A DNA stretch of 37,681 nt, taken from contig JBCBGM010000027.1 of the NCBI GenBank assembly GCA_038526735.1, forward strand, positions 1-37,681, in the 5' to 3' direction. This stretch comes from Rubricella sp038526735. GTDB lineage: Bacteria; Pseudomonadota; Alphaproteobacteria; Rhodobacterales; Rhodobacteraceae. Both the position numbers and the translations under genes were made by a program. Shown piece after piece: positions 7,815-15,840 of this stretch; position 1 is the stretch's first letter; each line of letters opens with the position of its first letter. Under the pieces are notes generated by a model. That model saw only the letters and a list, made by a program, of their open reading frames with translations, ran no database searches and was not told where the DNA came from.

Positions 7815-8510
7815 TCAGCGACGCCGCGCCTCCGGCGGAACCTGTGAGGGCCCGACATGCGCGCCCAGCCAAGAGACGACGGGCTGGGTGTTTTTCCAGG
7901 TTTGCAGAGCGTGATCGAGCGCCGCGCGCCCATCCGTTGCTTTCGCTCTGGAGAGGGTGCTCATCAGCAAAACCTGCTTGAGGCGGATATACTCAATGCG
8001 CGGATGGTCTTTCGGAAAGCCGCGCGGCGCGGTTTTCAGGGCATCCCCGCTTAACGCGATCCCGTTCTTTGCGACGGTTTCAGCAGCCTCCACAAACGCA
8101 GGCCCGCTCTCCGGATCGACCACGGCCACGCGAAATCGCTCCAGCTGGTCTTTAGCCATGTCGTACATCCCCGTGCCCGCCGTCACACCTTCGCGGTTGA
8201 TTGAGACGTAAAGGCCGAAGGTGCCATGCCCGCTCAGAGTGACCACGCCATAAGTATTGGTCTTGTAAGGACTTTTGTCTTTGGAGAAGCGCACGTCGCG
8301 GTTCTGGCGAAAGACCTTAGAGGTACCGCCAAGCTCGGCTGCGGCCTCTTCGAGCAGGCGCAAGAGGGGGCCTTTGACCTCAACGTCATACTGATCGCGA
8401 TGTTCGGTGAACCAGTCCTTGGTGTTGCTGGCGGTGATCCCGTCGATCCAGTCAAACGCCGCCGGGCGCAGACCCAGAAACGGTGCCTCAAAGCCAATTC
8501 CATCGCTCAT
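7815..8510 (-). CDS. DUF2461 family protein
   Basis: This 231-residue protein matches the DUF2461 (TIGR02453) family: FDWIDGITASNTKDWFTEHRDQYD near the start, then VFRQNRDVRFSKDKSPYKTNTYGVV, and FGLYVSINREGVTAGTGMYDMAKDQLERFR in the middle. Family function is unknown. AAGGAGA lies 7 bases before the ATG. It is transcribed toward the merR operon and stops 12 bases before the distal operator. No terminator is visible between them, so read-through into merR is possible. Confidence is high for the family and nil for the role. Confidence 0.88.
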   Translation of the reverse strand: MSDGIGFEAPFLGLRPAAFDWIDGITASNTKDWFTEHRDQYDVEVKGPLLRLLEEAAAELGGTSKVFRQNRDVRFSKDKSPYKTNTYGVVTLSGHGTFGLYVSINREGVTAGTGMYDMAKDQLERFRVAVVDPESGPAFVEAAETVAKNGIALSGDALKTAPRGFPKDHPRIEYIRLKQVLLMSTLSRAKATDGRAALDHALQTWKNTQPVVSWLGAHVGPSQVPPEARRR

Positions 8511-8556
8511 GTCTGATCTCCTTGCCCGTGTGCTGAGATCATAGGATGGCAGGTGA

Positions 8557-8577
8557 GGCGGGCAACCGATGCCCGCC
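8557..8577 (-). terminator. hairpin downstream of serA
   Basis: GGCGGGC and GCCCGCC form a perfect 7-bp stem with a 7-base loop, 14 bases after the serA stop. There is no T-run, so it may be a rho-dependent or processing end rather than a classical terminator. Confidence 0.4.
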
Positions 8578-8591
8578 CCGGTGTCGCCGTT

Positions 8592-10184
8592 TTAGTAGCG
8601 GATGCCCTTCGCCTGGCGCACTTGCGGCAGTGCCGCGATCTCGGCCAAGGTTGCGTCAGAAACCTCAGCATCCACACCCAGCAGAGCAATCGCCTCGCCG
8701 CCCTTCTCGGCCCGGCCCAGAGCGAAGGTCGCGATGTTTACGCCCAGATCGCCCAGTTTGGTGCCGAGCGAGCCAATGTAGCCCGGCTCATCCGAGTTGG
8801 TGGTGTAGAGCATGAAGGGCTGCGGCTCTGCCTCCATATTAATGCCCTTGATCTGGATGAAACGGGGCTTGCCATCCGAATAGACCGTGCCGGCCGCAGA
8901 GCGAACTTGCTTTTCGGTCGTCACGATCAGTCGGATGTAGGAACCATAAGCGCCCTGAGCGTCTTTGCGGGTCTCGGAGATCTTCATCCCCCGTTCCCGC
9001 GCCACCAGCGGGGCAGACACCATGTTGACCCCGCCTTCGCCCACCAGCGGCTTCATCAAAGCGGCGGTCAGCGTGGCGGTGAGGGGCTTGAGGTTCAGAT
9101 CGCCGACTTTGCCGACGTATTCGATTTCCAGCTCGGTTACGGGGCTTTCCGTGACCTGCCCGGCAAACCCGCCCAGCATCGAGGCGACCTCGACCCAAGG
9201 CTGCAGCAATGGCGCCTCTTCCGCCGTGACAGAAGGCGCGTTGATCGCGTTGGAAATGGCGCCGGTCATCAGGTAATCGGCCATCTGCTCGGCGACCTGC
9301 AGGGCCACATTCTCCTGCGCCTCAGAGGTGGAGGCTCCCAGATGCGGCGTGCAGACCACGTTGGGCGTGGTGAAGAGCGGGTTGTCGGTGGCGGGCTCTA
9401 CGGCGAAGACGTCAAACGCTGCACCTGCAAGGGCACCGCTTTCAAGCGCGGCGACAACAGCGGCCTCATCGACCAGCCCGCCCCGCGCGCAATTCACGAG
9501 ACGCGCGCCTTTTTTCATAAGCGCGATGCGCTCTGCGTTGAGCAGGTTGGCGGTTTTTTCGGTTTTGGGCAGGTGGAGCGTGACGAAATCCGCGACAGGC
9601 AGCAGCTCTTCGAGCGTTTCGACCTTGGTCACGCCCAGCTGTTTGGCCTTATCGGCAGAAAGGAACGGGTCGTACGCGACGACCTTCATCTTCAGCCCCA
9701 AAGCGCGGTTGGCGACGATTGAGCCGATGTTGCCGCAGCCGATCAGGCCCAGCGTCTTGCCGGTGATCTCAACGCCCATAAACTTGGACTTTTCCCATTT
9801 GCCCGCACGGGTGGAGGCATCTGCTTCTGGGATTTGCCGCGCCACAGCGAACATCATTGCGATGGCGTGCTCGGCGGTGGTGATCGAGTTGCCGAATGGC
9901 GTGTTCATCACCACCACACCTTTGGCAGAGGCGGCGGGGATGTCGATGTTGTCCACCCCGATCCCGGCGCGGCCGATGACCTTGAGGTTGTCGGCTTTGG
10001 CGATCAGGTCGGCGGTGGCTTTGGTGGCGGAGCGCACGGCGAGGCCATCATAATTGCCGATGATCTCGGCGAGTTTTGCTGGGTCTTTGCCGAGGCCGGG
10101 CTGAAAATCCACCTGTAGCCCGCGGTCGCGGAAGATCTGAACGGCAGCTTCGGAGAGTTTGTCGGAGATAAGCACTTTAGGCAT
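8592..10184 (-). CDS. serA: D-3-phosphoglycerate dehydrogenase
   Basis: SerA of 530 residues oxidises 3-phosphoglycerate to 3-phosphohydroxypyruvate, the first step of serine synthesis. It starts MPKVLISDKLSEAAVQIF. The NAD-binding turn is GLIGCGNIGSIVANRALGLKM, and the catalytic Arg and His lie in NCARGGLVDEAAV and CTPHLGASTSEAQENVA. A long C-terminal part follows with an intervening domain and an ACT-type end (EPGYIGSLGTKLGDLGVNIATF), so serine feedback is possible. The longer open frame (to 10247) runs back into the palindromic gap; the ATG at 10184 has AGGACA upstream and gives the family N-terminus. serC lies 101 bases upstream on the same strand, with a palindromic element between them. 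Confidence 0.96.
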   Translation of the reverse strand: MPKVLISDKLSEAAVQIFRDRGLQVDFQPGLGKDPAKLAEIIGNYDGLAVRSATKATADLIAKADNLKVIGRAGIGVDNIDIPAASAKGVVVMNTPFGNSITTAEHAIAMMFAVARQIPEADASTRAGKWEKSKFMGVEITGKTLGLIGCGNIGSIVANRALGLKMKVVAYDPFLSADKAKQLGVTKVETLEELLPVADFVTLHLPKTEKTANLLNAERIALMKKGARLVNCARGGLVDEAAVVAALESGALAGAAFDVFAVEPATDNPLFTTPNVVCTPHLGASTSEAQENVALQVAEQMADYLMTGAISNAINAPSVTAEEAPLLQPWVEVASMLGGFAGQVTESPVTELEIEYVGKVGDLNLKPLTATLTAALMKPLVGEGGVNMVSAPLVARERGMKISETRKDAQGAYGSYIRLIVTTEKQVRSAAGTVYSDGKPRFIQIKGINMEAEPQPFMLYTTNSDEPGYIGSLGTKLGDLGVNIATFALGRAEKGGEAIALLGVDAEVSDATLAEIAALPQVRQAKGIRY

Positions 10185-10215
10185 GGGTCGTGTCCTGTGA
10201 GAGAGGAGTTGTCGC

Positions 10216-10275
10216 GCCCCGGAACGCATCCGGGGCCTCTCGGTCAAATGAGGTGCCCCGGGGTTTGCCCGGGGC
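10216..10275. repeat. REP-like palindromic pair between serC and serA
   Basis: Two GC-rich hairpins stand side by side: GCCCCGGA-ACGCA-TCCGGGGC (10216-10236) and GCCCCGGG-GTTTG-CCCGGGGC (10255-10275), both perfect 8-bp stems. The linker contains CCTC...GAGG, so a third, central hairpin (GGGGCCTC with GAGGTGCCCC) could form instead. The layout is like interspersed palindromic elements of alphaproteobacteria. Confidence 0.6.
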
Positions 10276-10285
10276 GGAGGGCTGG

Positions 10286-11461
10286 TTATGCGGGGGCAAG
10301 CTCGGCCTTGGCGGCGGCAAAAGCCCAGTCAAGCCATGGCGTGAGTGCCTCGATATCCGAGGTTTCCACCGTGGCGCCGCACCAGATCCGCAAGCCCGCA
10401 GGCGCGTCGCGATAGCCGTTGATGTCGAGCGCTGCGTTTTCCGCCTCTAAGAGCTTCACCATCTTCTTGGTGAAGGCTTTCTGCGCATCATCCTCCAGCG
10501 TTGCGATCGCCGGGTCGACGATCTTAAGGCAGACGGAGGTGTTGGAGCGCAGCGCCGGGTCGGCAGAGAGGTTCTCAACCCAATCGGTGGCATCCACCCA
10601 AGACTGGAGTGCTGCGAAATTCGCGTTGGCGCGTTCAATCGTGGCGTCAGAACCGCCGAGGCCCTTGATCCACTCCAGCGCATCCAGTGCATCGGCGACG
10701 GCCAGCATTGAGGGCGTGTTGATCGTGGCACCGGTGAAGATCCCGTCGATCAGCTTGCCGCCTTTGGTGAGGCGGAAGATCTTGGGCAGCGGTCGGTCGG
10801 GTGTGAAACTCTCAAGCCGCTCCACCGCGCGGGGGCTGAGGATCAGCACGCCATGCGCACCCTCGCCGCCCATCACCTTTTGCCAGGAGAACGTCAGCAC
10901 ATCGACCTTCGCCCAATCGACGGCCTGCGCGAACACAGCAGAGGTCGCGTCAACAAAGGTCAGCCCCGCGCGGTCTGCTGGCACCCAGTCGAAGTTTGGG
11001 ACGCGCACGCCGGAGGTGGTGCCGTTCTGCGTGAAGCAGATGTCAGCGTCGGGGCGGATGCTCGCAAGATCGGTGATCTCGCCATAGACCGCTTCGATCA
11101 CGCGACAGTCCCCAAGCTTGAGCTGTTTGGTGGCGTCGGTCGCCCAGCCTTTGCCGAAGGATTCCCAAACCAGCATATCGACAGGGCGCGCGCCCAGCAT
11201 CGACCACATCGCCATTTCATAGGCGCCGGTGTCGGAGGCGGGCACGATGCCGACCTTGTATCCTTCCGGCACGGCGAGCGTTTCGGCCATCAGATCAATC
11301 ACTTGCTTGATCTGCGCCTTGGCGCCTGCCGCTCGGTGAGACCTGCCGAGATGCGCCTTCGCCACCACAGATGTGATGTCATAGCCGGGGCGCTTGGGGC
11401 AGGGACCAGATGAAAATTCAGGACGCGCAGGCTTCACCTGCGGCGTTAAGGGGAGGCTCAT
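10286..11461 (-). CDS. serC: phosphoserine aminotransferase
   Basis: SerC of 391 residues converts 3-phosphohydroxypyruvate and glutamate to phosphoserine, using PLP. It begins MSLPLTPQVKPARPEFSSGPCPKRPGY. The PLP lysine lies in TFSWQKVMGGEGAHG, and HLGRSHRAAGAKAQIKQVI is the class V aminotransferase substrate loop typical of the alphaproteobacterial form. The ATG at 11461 has GGAG six bases ahead; an in-frame ATG at 11473 would add four residues and is possible. The long frame to 11566 covers the structured leader and is not used. It is the first gene of the serC-serA operon, separated from serA by two hairpins. Confidence 0.95.
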   Translation of the reverse strand: MSLPLTPQVKPARPEFSSGPCPKRPGYDITSVVAKAHLGRSHRAAGAKAQIKQVIDLMAETLAVPEGYKVGIVPASDTGAYEMAMWSMLGARPVDMLVWESFGKGWATDATKQLKLGDCRVIEAVYGEITDLASIRPDADICFTQNGTTSGVRVPNFDWVPADRAGLTFVDATSAVFAQAVDWAKVDVLTFSWQKVMGGEGAHGVLILSPRAVERLESFTPDRPLPKIFRLTKGGKLIDGIFTGATINTPSMLAVADALDALEWIKGLGGSDATIERANANFAALQSWVDATDWVENLSADPALRSNTSVCLKIVDPAIATLEDDAQKAFTKKMVKLLEAENAALDINGYRDAPAGLRIWCGATVETSDIEALTPWLDWAFAAAKAELAPA

Positions 11462-11473
11462 GGACGGCTCCAT

Positions 11474-11540
11474 CGTCAGACTACTGTTCCTGAGCAACAC
11501 GCCCGTGTAGTCCGGCCGAGGCGTGCGCCCGCCGCCGCGA
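11474..11540 (-). promoter_or_regulatory. structured serC leader, pseudoknot-capable
   Basis: On the minus strand CACGCC (11525-11520) pairs with GGCGTG (11503-11498). In its loop, GGACTAC (11513-11507) is complementary to GTAGTCT (11484-11478), which lies just before the start codon. Together they can form an H-type pseudoknot or two exclusive hairpins. A serC leader motif is known upstream of serC in alphaproteobacteria (Rfam serC motif); this region is in the right place to be one. Confidence 0.55.
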
Positions 11541-11657
11541 TACCTAACATGCGTGGGCGTGGTCAACTGCGCAAATGCGTAAAATCAGATGGATTGTGAG
11601 GCGGAGATGTTTCGGAAAGGAAACCGGCGGTCTGGGCTGTGCGATGTGCCTGAGTTC

Positions 11658-12749
11658 CTAAACCTCTCCCGCCATGCGCCGTGCGACCTGCTCCGTTGCC
11701 CCGGTGATCACAGCCTCCGCGACGTCCAACCCAGTCAGCGCCCCAAACTTGAACCCGTGCCCCGAATCGGCGCTGACCGCCAGATGCGCACCGTTTTGGT
11801 GCAGTTGGAACTTTTCTTGTGGGGCCATCAGGTAAAAATTCACATAGGCCTCGCGCAGGGTGAAGGCCTCGATATCCTTAAACCGCCCGCGATACGCGCC
11901 CAGCACCGTCTCGATGTCAGCAGCGGTGGGCGTGCGCTCCGTCTCTGGGTCGCCGGGTTGGGTGTAGGCGCCAAAGCCGAGTTTCATGGGCAGGTCCCCG
12001 GTCAAGGGCATCCCCCAAAGATCGTCATCGCCGCCCAGATCAACCCAGCAGGGCGCATCCGACCAAGCAGTGCGCCAGTGGTGTGGAGGATCGACATAGA
12101 GCACCGTAACGCGCCGGGCGTGGCAGTCTTTCATGGGTTCTGAGAACTCTGCGGACGCCACACCAGTCGCCGTAATCACCATGTCGGCGCTGAACGACTC
12201 ACCCTTTGCTGTGACGAGCGTGCCGGTCTCGCTCACGCTCGCGACGCGCGTGTTGGCGCGCAGCACCACGCCACGCTCCGCCAACCAAGCCGCCAAATCG
12301 CGTAGAATCGGCGTGGCCATCAGCATACCGCCATCCTCGGTGAGCATGCCGTAGCGGACGCCCTTCGTCTCCAGCATTGGATACCGCGCGCCGAGTTCTG
12401 GGCCGGTCATCAGCGAAAACGCGAACCCCCGCTCGTCCAGCACCTTGCGAGTCTGATCGCTCCAATCTCCCTCGACCTGAGAGACCGCGAGCATCCCGCG
12501 CGGTTCATAGTGGCTGCGCCCGAGATCGGCCCAGAGCGTATCCCACGCCTCAAACGCTGCCGGTATGCGCGCGGCATAGCCCGGATCGCTATAGAAACTG
12601 CGGATCAGGCGGTGATGGTCGGTTGAGGCGGCGTGGGGGTTGGGAAAGGCGCCAGCCTCGAAAACCTCGACCTGCCACCCGGCCTTCACCAGCGCCCAGG
12701 CGGTGCAGAGGCCGTTGATCCCGGCTCCAACGATCAGCGCTTTGGGCAT
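11658..12749 (-). CDS. FAD-dependent oxidoreductase, DAO/sarcosine oxidase-like
   Basis: The protein has 363 residues. The dinucleotide-binding motif GAGINGLCTAWALVKAGWQVEVFE is at the N-terminus, and the C-terminal flavin/substrate segment is SADSGHGFKFGALTGLDVAE. This pattern resembles monomeric sarcosine and N-methyltryptophan oxidases, which oxidise secondary amines. The cysteine that holds covalent flavin in those enzymes is not evident in the matching segment AYVNFYLMAPQEKF, so FAD is probably bound non-covalently and the substrate is uncertain. Start: MPKALIV at 12749, preceded by GGAGG; an ATG one codon earlier is equally placed. It is divergent from nudC across about 70 bases. Confidence 0.85.
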   Translation of the reverse strand: MPKALIVGAGINGLCTAWALVKAGWQVEVFEAGAFPNPHAASTDHHRLIRSFYSDPGYAARIPAAFEAWDTLWADLGRSHYEPRGMLAVSQVEGDWSDQTRKVLDERGFAFSLMTGPELGARYPMLETKGVRYGMLTEDGGMLMATPILRDLAAWLAERGVVLRANTRVASVSETGTLVTAKGESFSADMVITATGVASAEFSEPMKDCHARRVTVLYVDPPHHWRTAWSDAPCWVDLGGDDDLWGMPLTGDLPMKLGFGAYTQPGDPETERTPTAADIETVLGAYRGRFKDIEAFTLREAYVNFYLMAPQEKFQLHQNGAHLAVSADSGHGFKFGALTGLDVAEAVITGATEQVARRMAGEV

Positions 12750-12818
12750 CATCCCTCCGGTTGCGGGCGTGGGCCGTGCGGGGCAGGGTGCGCCACGCCA
12801 CGACTCGAAAGCCATCCC

Positions 12819-13778
12819 ATGAACGCTACCGCCGTCGCCTTTTCAGAACAAAGCCTTGATCGGGCGGCACATCTGCGCACCGCAGAAAAGGTGGAGGAGT
12901 TGGCGGCGCAGCCCGAGGCCCGCGTGCTCCCGCTGTGGCGTGGAAAGCCGCTGGTTGCCCATACCGAGACGGCATCGCTGGGCTGGTTGCCGATGGATGC
13001 GGAGGTTTTGGCGGATGCCGTGGAACCGCCGCTCTTTCTGGGGCTGATCGACGGTGAACCGCGGTTTGCCGCCGATGTGAGCAAGTGGAGCGACCCTAAT
13101 GCCGACAAAGACGCCCTGCGCGCCTTTGTGGACCGAACCGAAAACCATCACCCTTCACTGCCCGAAACACACCGCTTTCGCGCGCTTCGGATGCTCCTGA
13201 CCGAATTGCCCGACACTGATACAGGCGATGTGGCCACCGCGCGCTCTCTGCTCGAATGGCACCGTACGCACCGGTTCTGCTCGCGCTGCGGTGCGCCCTC
13301 CCACCCTGACCAAGGTGGCTGGCGGCGCGTCTGCGACAGCTGCGGTGCGCAGCATTTTCCGCGCACTGACCCAGTGGTGATCATGCTGGTTACCTCCGGT
13401 GATGACGTGCTCCTTGGCCGCTCTCCAGGGTGGCCCGACGGGATGTACTCGTTGCTGGCCGGGTTTGTGGAGCCGGGAGAGACTATCGAGGCCGCCGTAC
13501 GTCGCGAAGTGATTGAGGAGAGTGCGGTAGAGGTGGGTGACGTCAAAATCCTCGCAACCCAGCCCTGGCCATTCCCCTCGTCGCTGATGATCGGCTGCGT
13601 AGGAGAGGCGCTGACCCGCGACATCACCATCGACCCGGTTGAGCTCGAAGATGCGATCTGGGTCAGCCGCGAACGGTGTGCACTAGCGCTTGCCGGACAT
13701 GTTCCTGATCTCATGCCCGCCCGGAAAGGCGCGATTGCGCGTTCTTTGCTTGAGGCTTGGGTTCGCGACACGGTATGA
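12819..13778 (+). CDS. nudC: NAD(+) diphosphatase / RNA deNADding Nudix hydrolase
   Basis: NudC has 319 residues and hydrolyses NADH or NAD caps of RNA to NMN(H) and AMP. A variable N-terminal domain leads to a zinc ribbon (HRFCSRCGAP ... RRVCDSCGAQHFPRTDPVVI, two CxxC pairs). The Nudix box GFVEPGETIEAAVRREVIEESAVEV follows, and then the NudC signature TQPWPFPSSLM. The box has Ala where Gly is usual after the EES (EESA instead of EESG), while all metal-binding Glu residues remain. No strong ribosome binding site is seen; the start at 12819 gives a normal length. The next gene starts 7 bases after its stop. Confidence 0.94.
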   Translation: MNATAVAFSEQSLDRAAHLRTAEKVEELAAQPEARVLPLWRGKPLVAHTETASLGWLPMDAEVLADAVEPPLFLGLIDGEPRFAADVSKWSDPNADKDALRAFVDRTENHHPSLPETHRFRALRMLLTELPDTDTGDVATARSLLEWHRTHRFCSRCGAPSHPDQGGWRRVCDSCGAQHFPRTDPVVIMLVTSGDDVLLGRSPGWPDGMYSLLAGFVEPGETIEAAVRREVIEESAVEVGDVKILATQPWPFPSSLMIGCVGEALTRDITIDPVELEDAIWVSRERCALALAGHVPDLMPARKGAIARSLLEAWVRDTV

Positions 13779-13785
13779 GCGCGGC

Positions 13786-14253
13786 ATGATCGAGATTTCG
13801 CGCACCCTCACCGTCGCAACACCGCCCAAGCGCGCCGAGCGCTTGCTGGCTGACCCCGTCAAACTGCTTAAAGGCGTCAAACAGGCCTGGGCTGAGCCCA
13901 CGACCTCTGAGTCCGGCGGCCCTGCGTGGCATGTGGGCGGAATTCTGAAGGGTCGTGCCTATGAGGGTCGGCTCGAGCAAAACCGGGGTGAGGATGGTAC
14001 GATTTCGTACCAAGGCAGCAATGGCAGCTACAGCGCCAACGTGCTGGTGAAGGTGACGAGCACTGGCGAAGACAGCGCTCTAGTGGACCTCAAAATCCAG
14101 GTCACCGCCAACGGATTTCGCAGCGGTGTGGTGCTGAAGACGCTTTCGCTGGCCAAAGACCGCATCGAGACGGCAGCGGATCGGGTCACCACCAAGCTCA
14201 AGAAACGTCTCGAGCGCGGTCAGGGTCAAAAGCGGAGCGGGTCTGCTGGGTAG
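13786..14253 (+). CDS. SRPBCC-like hypothetical protein
   Basis: This 155-residue protein starts MIEISRTLTVATPPKRAERLLADPVKLLKGV. It has alternating beta strands (GGILKGRAYEGRLEQ, ISYQGSNGSYSANVLVKVTS, SALVDLKIQVTA) and a long C-terminal helix (VLKTLSLAKDRIETAADRVTTKLKKRLER). That order is that of START/SRPBCC lipid- or ligand-binding domains, but no key residues fix a function. It is probably cotranscribed with nudC, 7 bases upstream. Its 3' end overlaps the 3' end of pheA on the opposite strand by 28 bases, with no terminator between them. Confidence 0.75.
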   Translation: MIEISRTLTVATPPKRAERLLADPVKLLKGVKQAWAEPTTSESGGPAWHVGGILKGRAYEGRLEQNRGEDGTISYQGSNGSYSANVLVKVTSTGEDSALVDLKIQVTANGFRSGVVLKTLSLAKDRIETAADRVTTKLKKRLERGQGQKRSGSAG

Positions 14254-15068
14254 CTTCCGAGCACCTTGAGATAGCTCGTGAAGTAGCTCAGCTCATCCAT
14301 TGCACGTTGAACCGCCGGGTCATCCGGGTGACCGTCAATATCTGAGTAGAACTGCGTGGCGGTGAACGAACCGTCGATCATGTAGCTTTCCAGCTTGGTC
14401 ATGTTCACGCCATTGGTCGCAAAGCCACCCATTGCTTTGTAAAGCGCCGCCGGAATGTTGCGGACCCGAAACACGAAAGTCGTAATCACCCGCTCGCCAT
14501 TCTGCTCAGGGACCACAGGCTCAGGTGACATCACCAAAAACCGTGTGGTGTTGTGCTCATTGTCCTCGATGTGGCGTGCCAGCAGGTCGAGGCCATAGAT
14601 CTCCCCGGCAAGTTCAGACGCGAGTGCAGCCTGGCTTGGATCGCCGCGCTCGGCGACTTCGCGCGCGGAACCGGCAGTGTCTGCCCCGGTAATCATGCCG
14701 ATGTCATGAGCCTGCAAGAACTGTCGGCACTGCCCCAGCAGCATCGTATGGCTCTGCGCCGCTTTGACCTCAGAGAGCTGGGTGTCCGGCACCGCGAGCA
14801 AATTGATATGCACCCGAACGAAATGCTCGCCGATGATATGCAGACCGCTCTCGGGGAGCAGATGATGAATGTCAGCCACCCGGCCATAGGTCGAGTTTTC
14901 TACCGGAAGCATCGCCAAATCAGCCTTGCGCGACGCGACGGTTTCGATTGCGGCCTCAAAGGTCTTGCAGGCAATCGCCTCCGCGCCCGGAAAGACTTCG
15001 CGCACGGCTTGGTGGGAATACGCGCCGGGCTCTCCTTGAAAAGCGATGGTTTTGGCGGTGGTAGACAT
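14226..15068 (-). CDS. pheA: prephenate dehydratase
   Basis: This 280-residue, single-function prephenate dehydratase converts prephenate to phenylpyruvate in phenylalanine synthesis. The catalytic domain has IAFQGEPGAYSHQA, LAMLPVENSTYGRV and HNTTRFLVM, the last containing the essential TRF. The C-terminal ACT domain shows PAALYKAMGGFATNGVNMTKLESYMIDGSF, corresponding to the GALV and ESRP regulatory motifs in a variant form; phenylalanine inhibition is therefore likely. There is no chorismate mutase domain. It is divergent from the cytochrome c gene over 163 bases. Confidence 0.95.
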   Translation of the reverse strand: MSTTAKTIAFQGEPGAYSHQAVREVFPGAEAIACKTFEAAIETVASRKADLAMLPVENSTYGRVADIHHLLPESGLHIIGEHFVRVHINLLAVPDTQLSEVKAAQSHTMLLGQCRQFLQAHDIGMITGADTAGSAREVAERGDPSQAALASELAGEIYGLDLLARHIEDNEHNTTRFLVMSPEPVVPEQNGERVITTFVFRVRNIPAALYKAMGGFATNGVNMTKLESYMIDGSFTATQFYSDIDGHPDDPAVQRAMDELSYFTSYLKVLGSYPADPLRF

Positions 15069-15135
15069 CGGTGTGCCAGCTTTCTGATCTGTAGAAATCT
15101 CGCCATCGCGGGCGTTTCGTCGCGCTTCCTACACC

Positions 15136-15165
15136 TTGCCTCTGGGGATCGGTAGCGCCTATTTA
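15136..15165 (+). promoter_or_regulatory. possible promoter of the cytochrome c gene
   Basis: TTGCCT (15136-15141) and TATTTA (15160-15165) lie 18 bases apart, 67 bases before the cytochrome c start. The -10 match is weak, so this is only a candidate. Confidence 0.22.
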
Positions 15166-15231
15166 CCGTCAACGCAGCCGCTTCACGTCGTGTGGGGCAT
15201 CCGCAACGTATCCGCAGAGGGCTCCTCACGC

Positions 15232-15762
15232 ATGGACACCTTAGAGTTTAACAAGATCGCAGCCGCTTTGTTCGGCTCCTTCCTGGCACTCCAGCTTTTT
15301 GGGTGGGCAGCCGAAATGCTGTATCATCCCGAAGGTGTGGGGATAAACGACGGGTTTGAAGTGGCGTCGAGCGATGCACCGGCAGAGCCAGTTGAGGCAG
15401 CACCGGTCGTACCGTTCTCTGAGGTTCTGTTGACCGCGTCCGCTGACGCGGGCGAGCGGGTTTGGCGCCAGTGCTCGTCTTGCCACGCGCTTGAGCAGGG
15501 TGCCAACCGCGTTGGCCCTTATCTGTGGGGTGTGGTTGGGCGCGACATCGGCGCGATTGATGGCTTCCGCTACTCCGACGCGATGGCTGGTTTTGGAAAC
15601 GCTTGGACGCCGGAGAACCTGAACCAGTTTCTGATCGCACCGTCCGAGTACATGCCCGGCACGGCGATGGCCTATCGCGGCCTGCGCGATGTTGAGGATC
15701 GCGCCAACCTGATCGCTTACATGGCGGCCTCCAACGGCGTGGACATCCTGTCGTTCGAGTAA
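15232..15762 (+). CDS. membrane-anchored c-type cytochrome
   Basis: The protein has 176 residues. One N-terminal membrane segment (about 9-28, IAAALFGSFLALQLFGWAAEM) acts as an uncleaved anchor. An Ala/Pro/Glu-rich linker (about 45-62) follows. The class I cytochrome c domain has the haem motif CSSCH (81-85), and PGTAM supplies the Met ligand (Met146). This build matches CycM/c552-type electron carriers that link the bc1 complex to the cytochrome oxidase from the periplasmic face. The frame extends further upstream, but the ATG at 15232 gives the proper anchor. A strong terminator follows. Confidence 0.93.
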   Translation: MDTLEFNKIAAALFGSFLALQLFGWAAEMLYHPEGVGINDGFEVASSDAPAEPVEAAPVVPFSEVLLTASADAGERVWRQCSSCHALEQGANRVGPYLWGVVGRDIGAIDGFRYSDAMAGFGNAWTPENLNQFLIAPSEYMPGTAMAYRGLRDVEDRANLIAYMAASNGVDILSFE

Positions 15763-15783
15763 CAACGCCTTGAGATTTGCCAG

Positions 15784-15815
15784 CGGCCGTCCCGAGGGGC
15801 GGCCGTTTGCATTTT
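15784..15815 (+). terminator. rho-independent terminator after the cytochrome c gene
   Basis: The arms CGGCCGTCCC and GGGGCGGCCG form a very stable GC stem, followed by TTTGCATTTT, starting 21 bases after the stop codon. Confidence 0.8.
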
Positions 15816-15840
15816 GGGCGCTCGTTTGTAGGCTCGGGTC

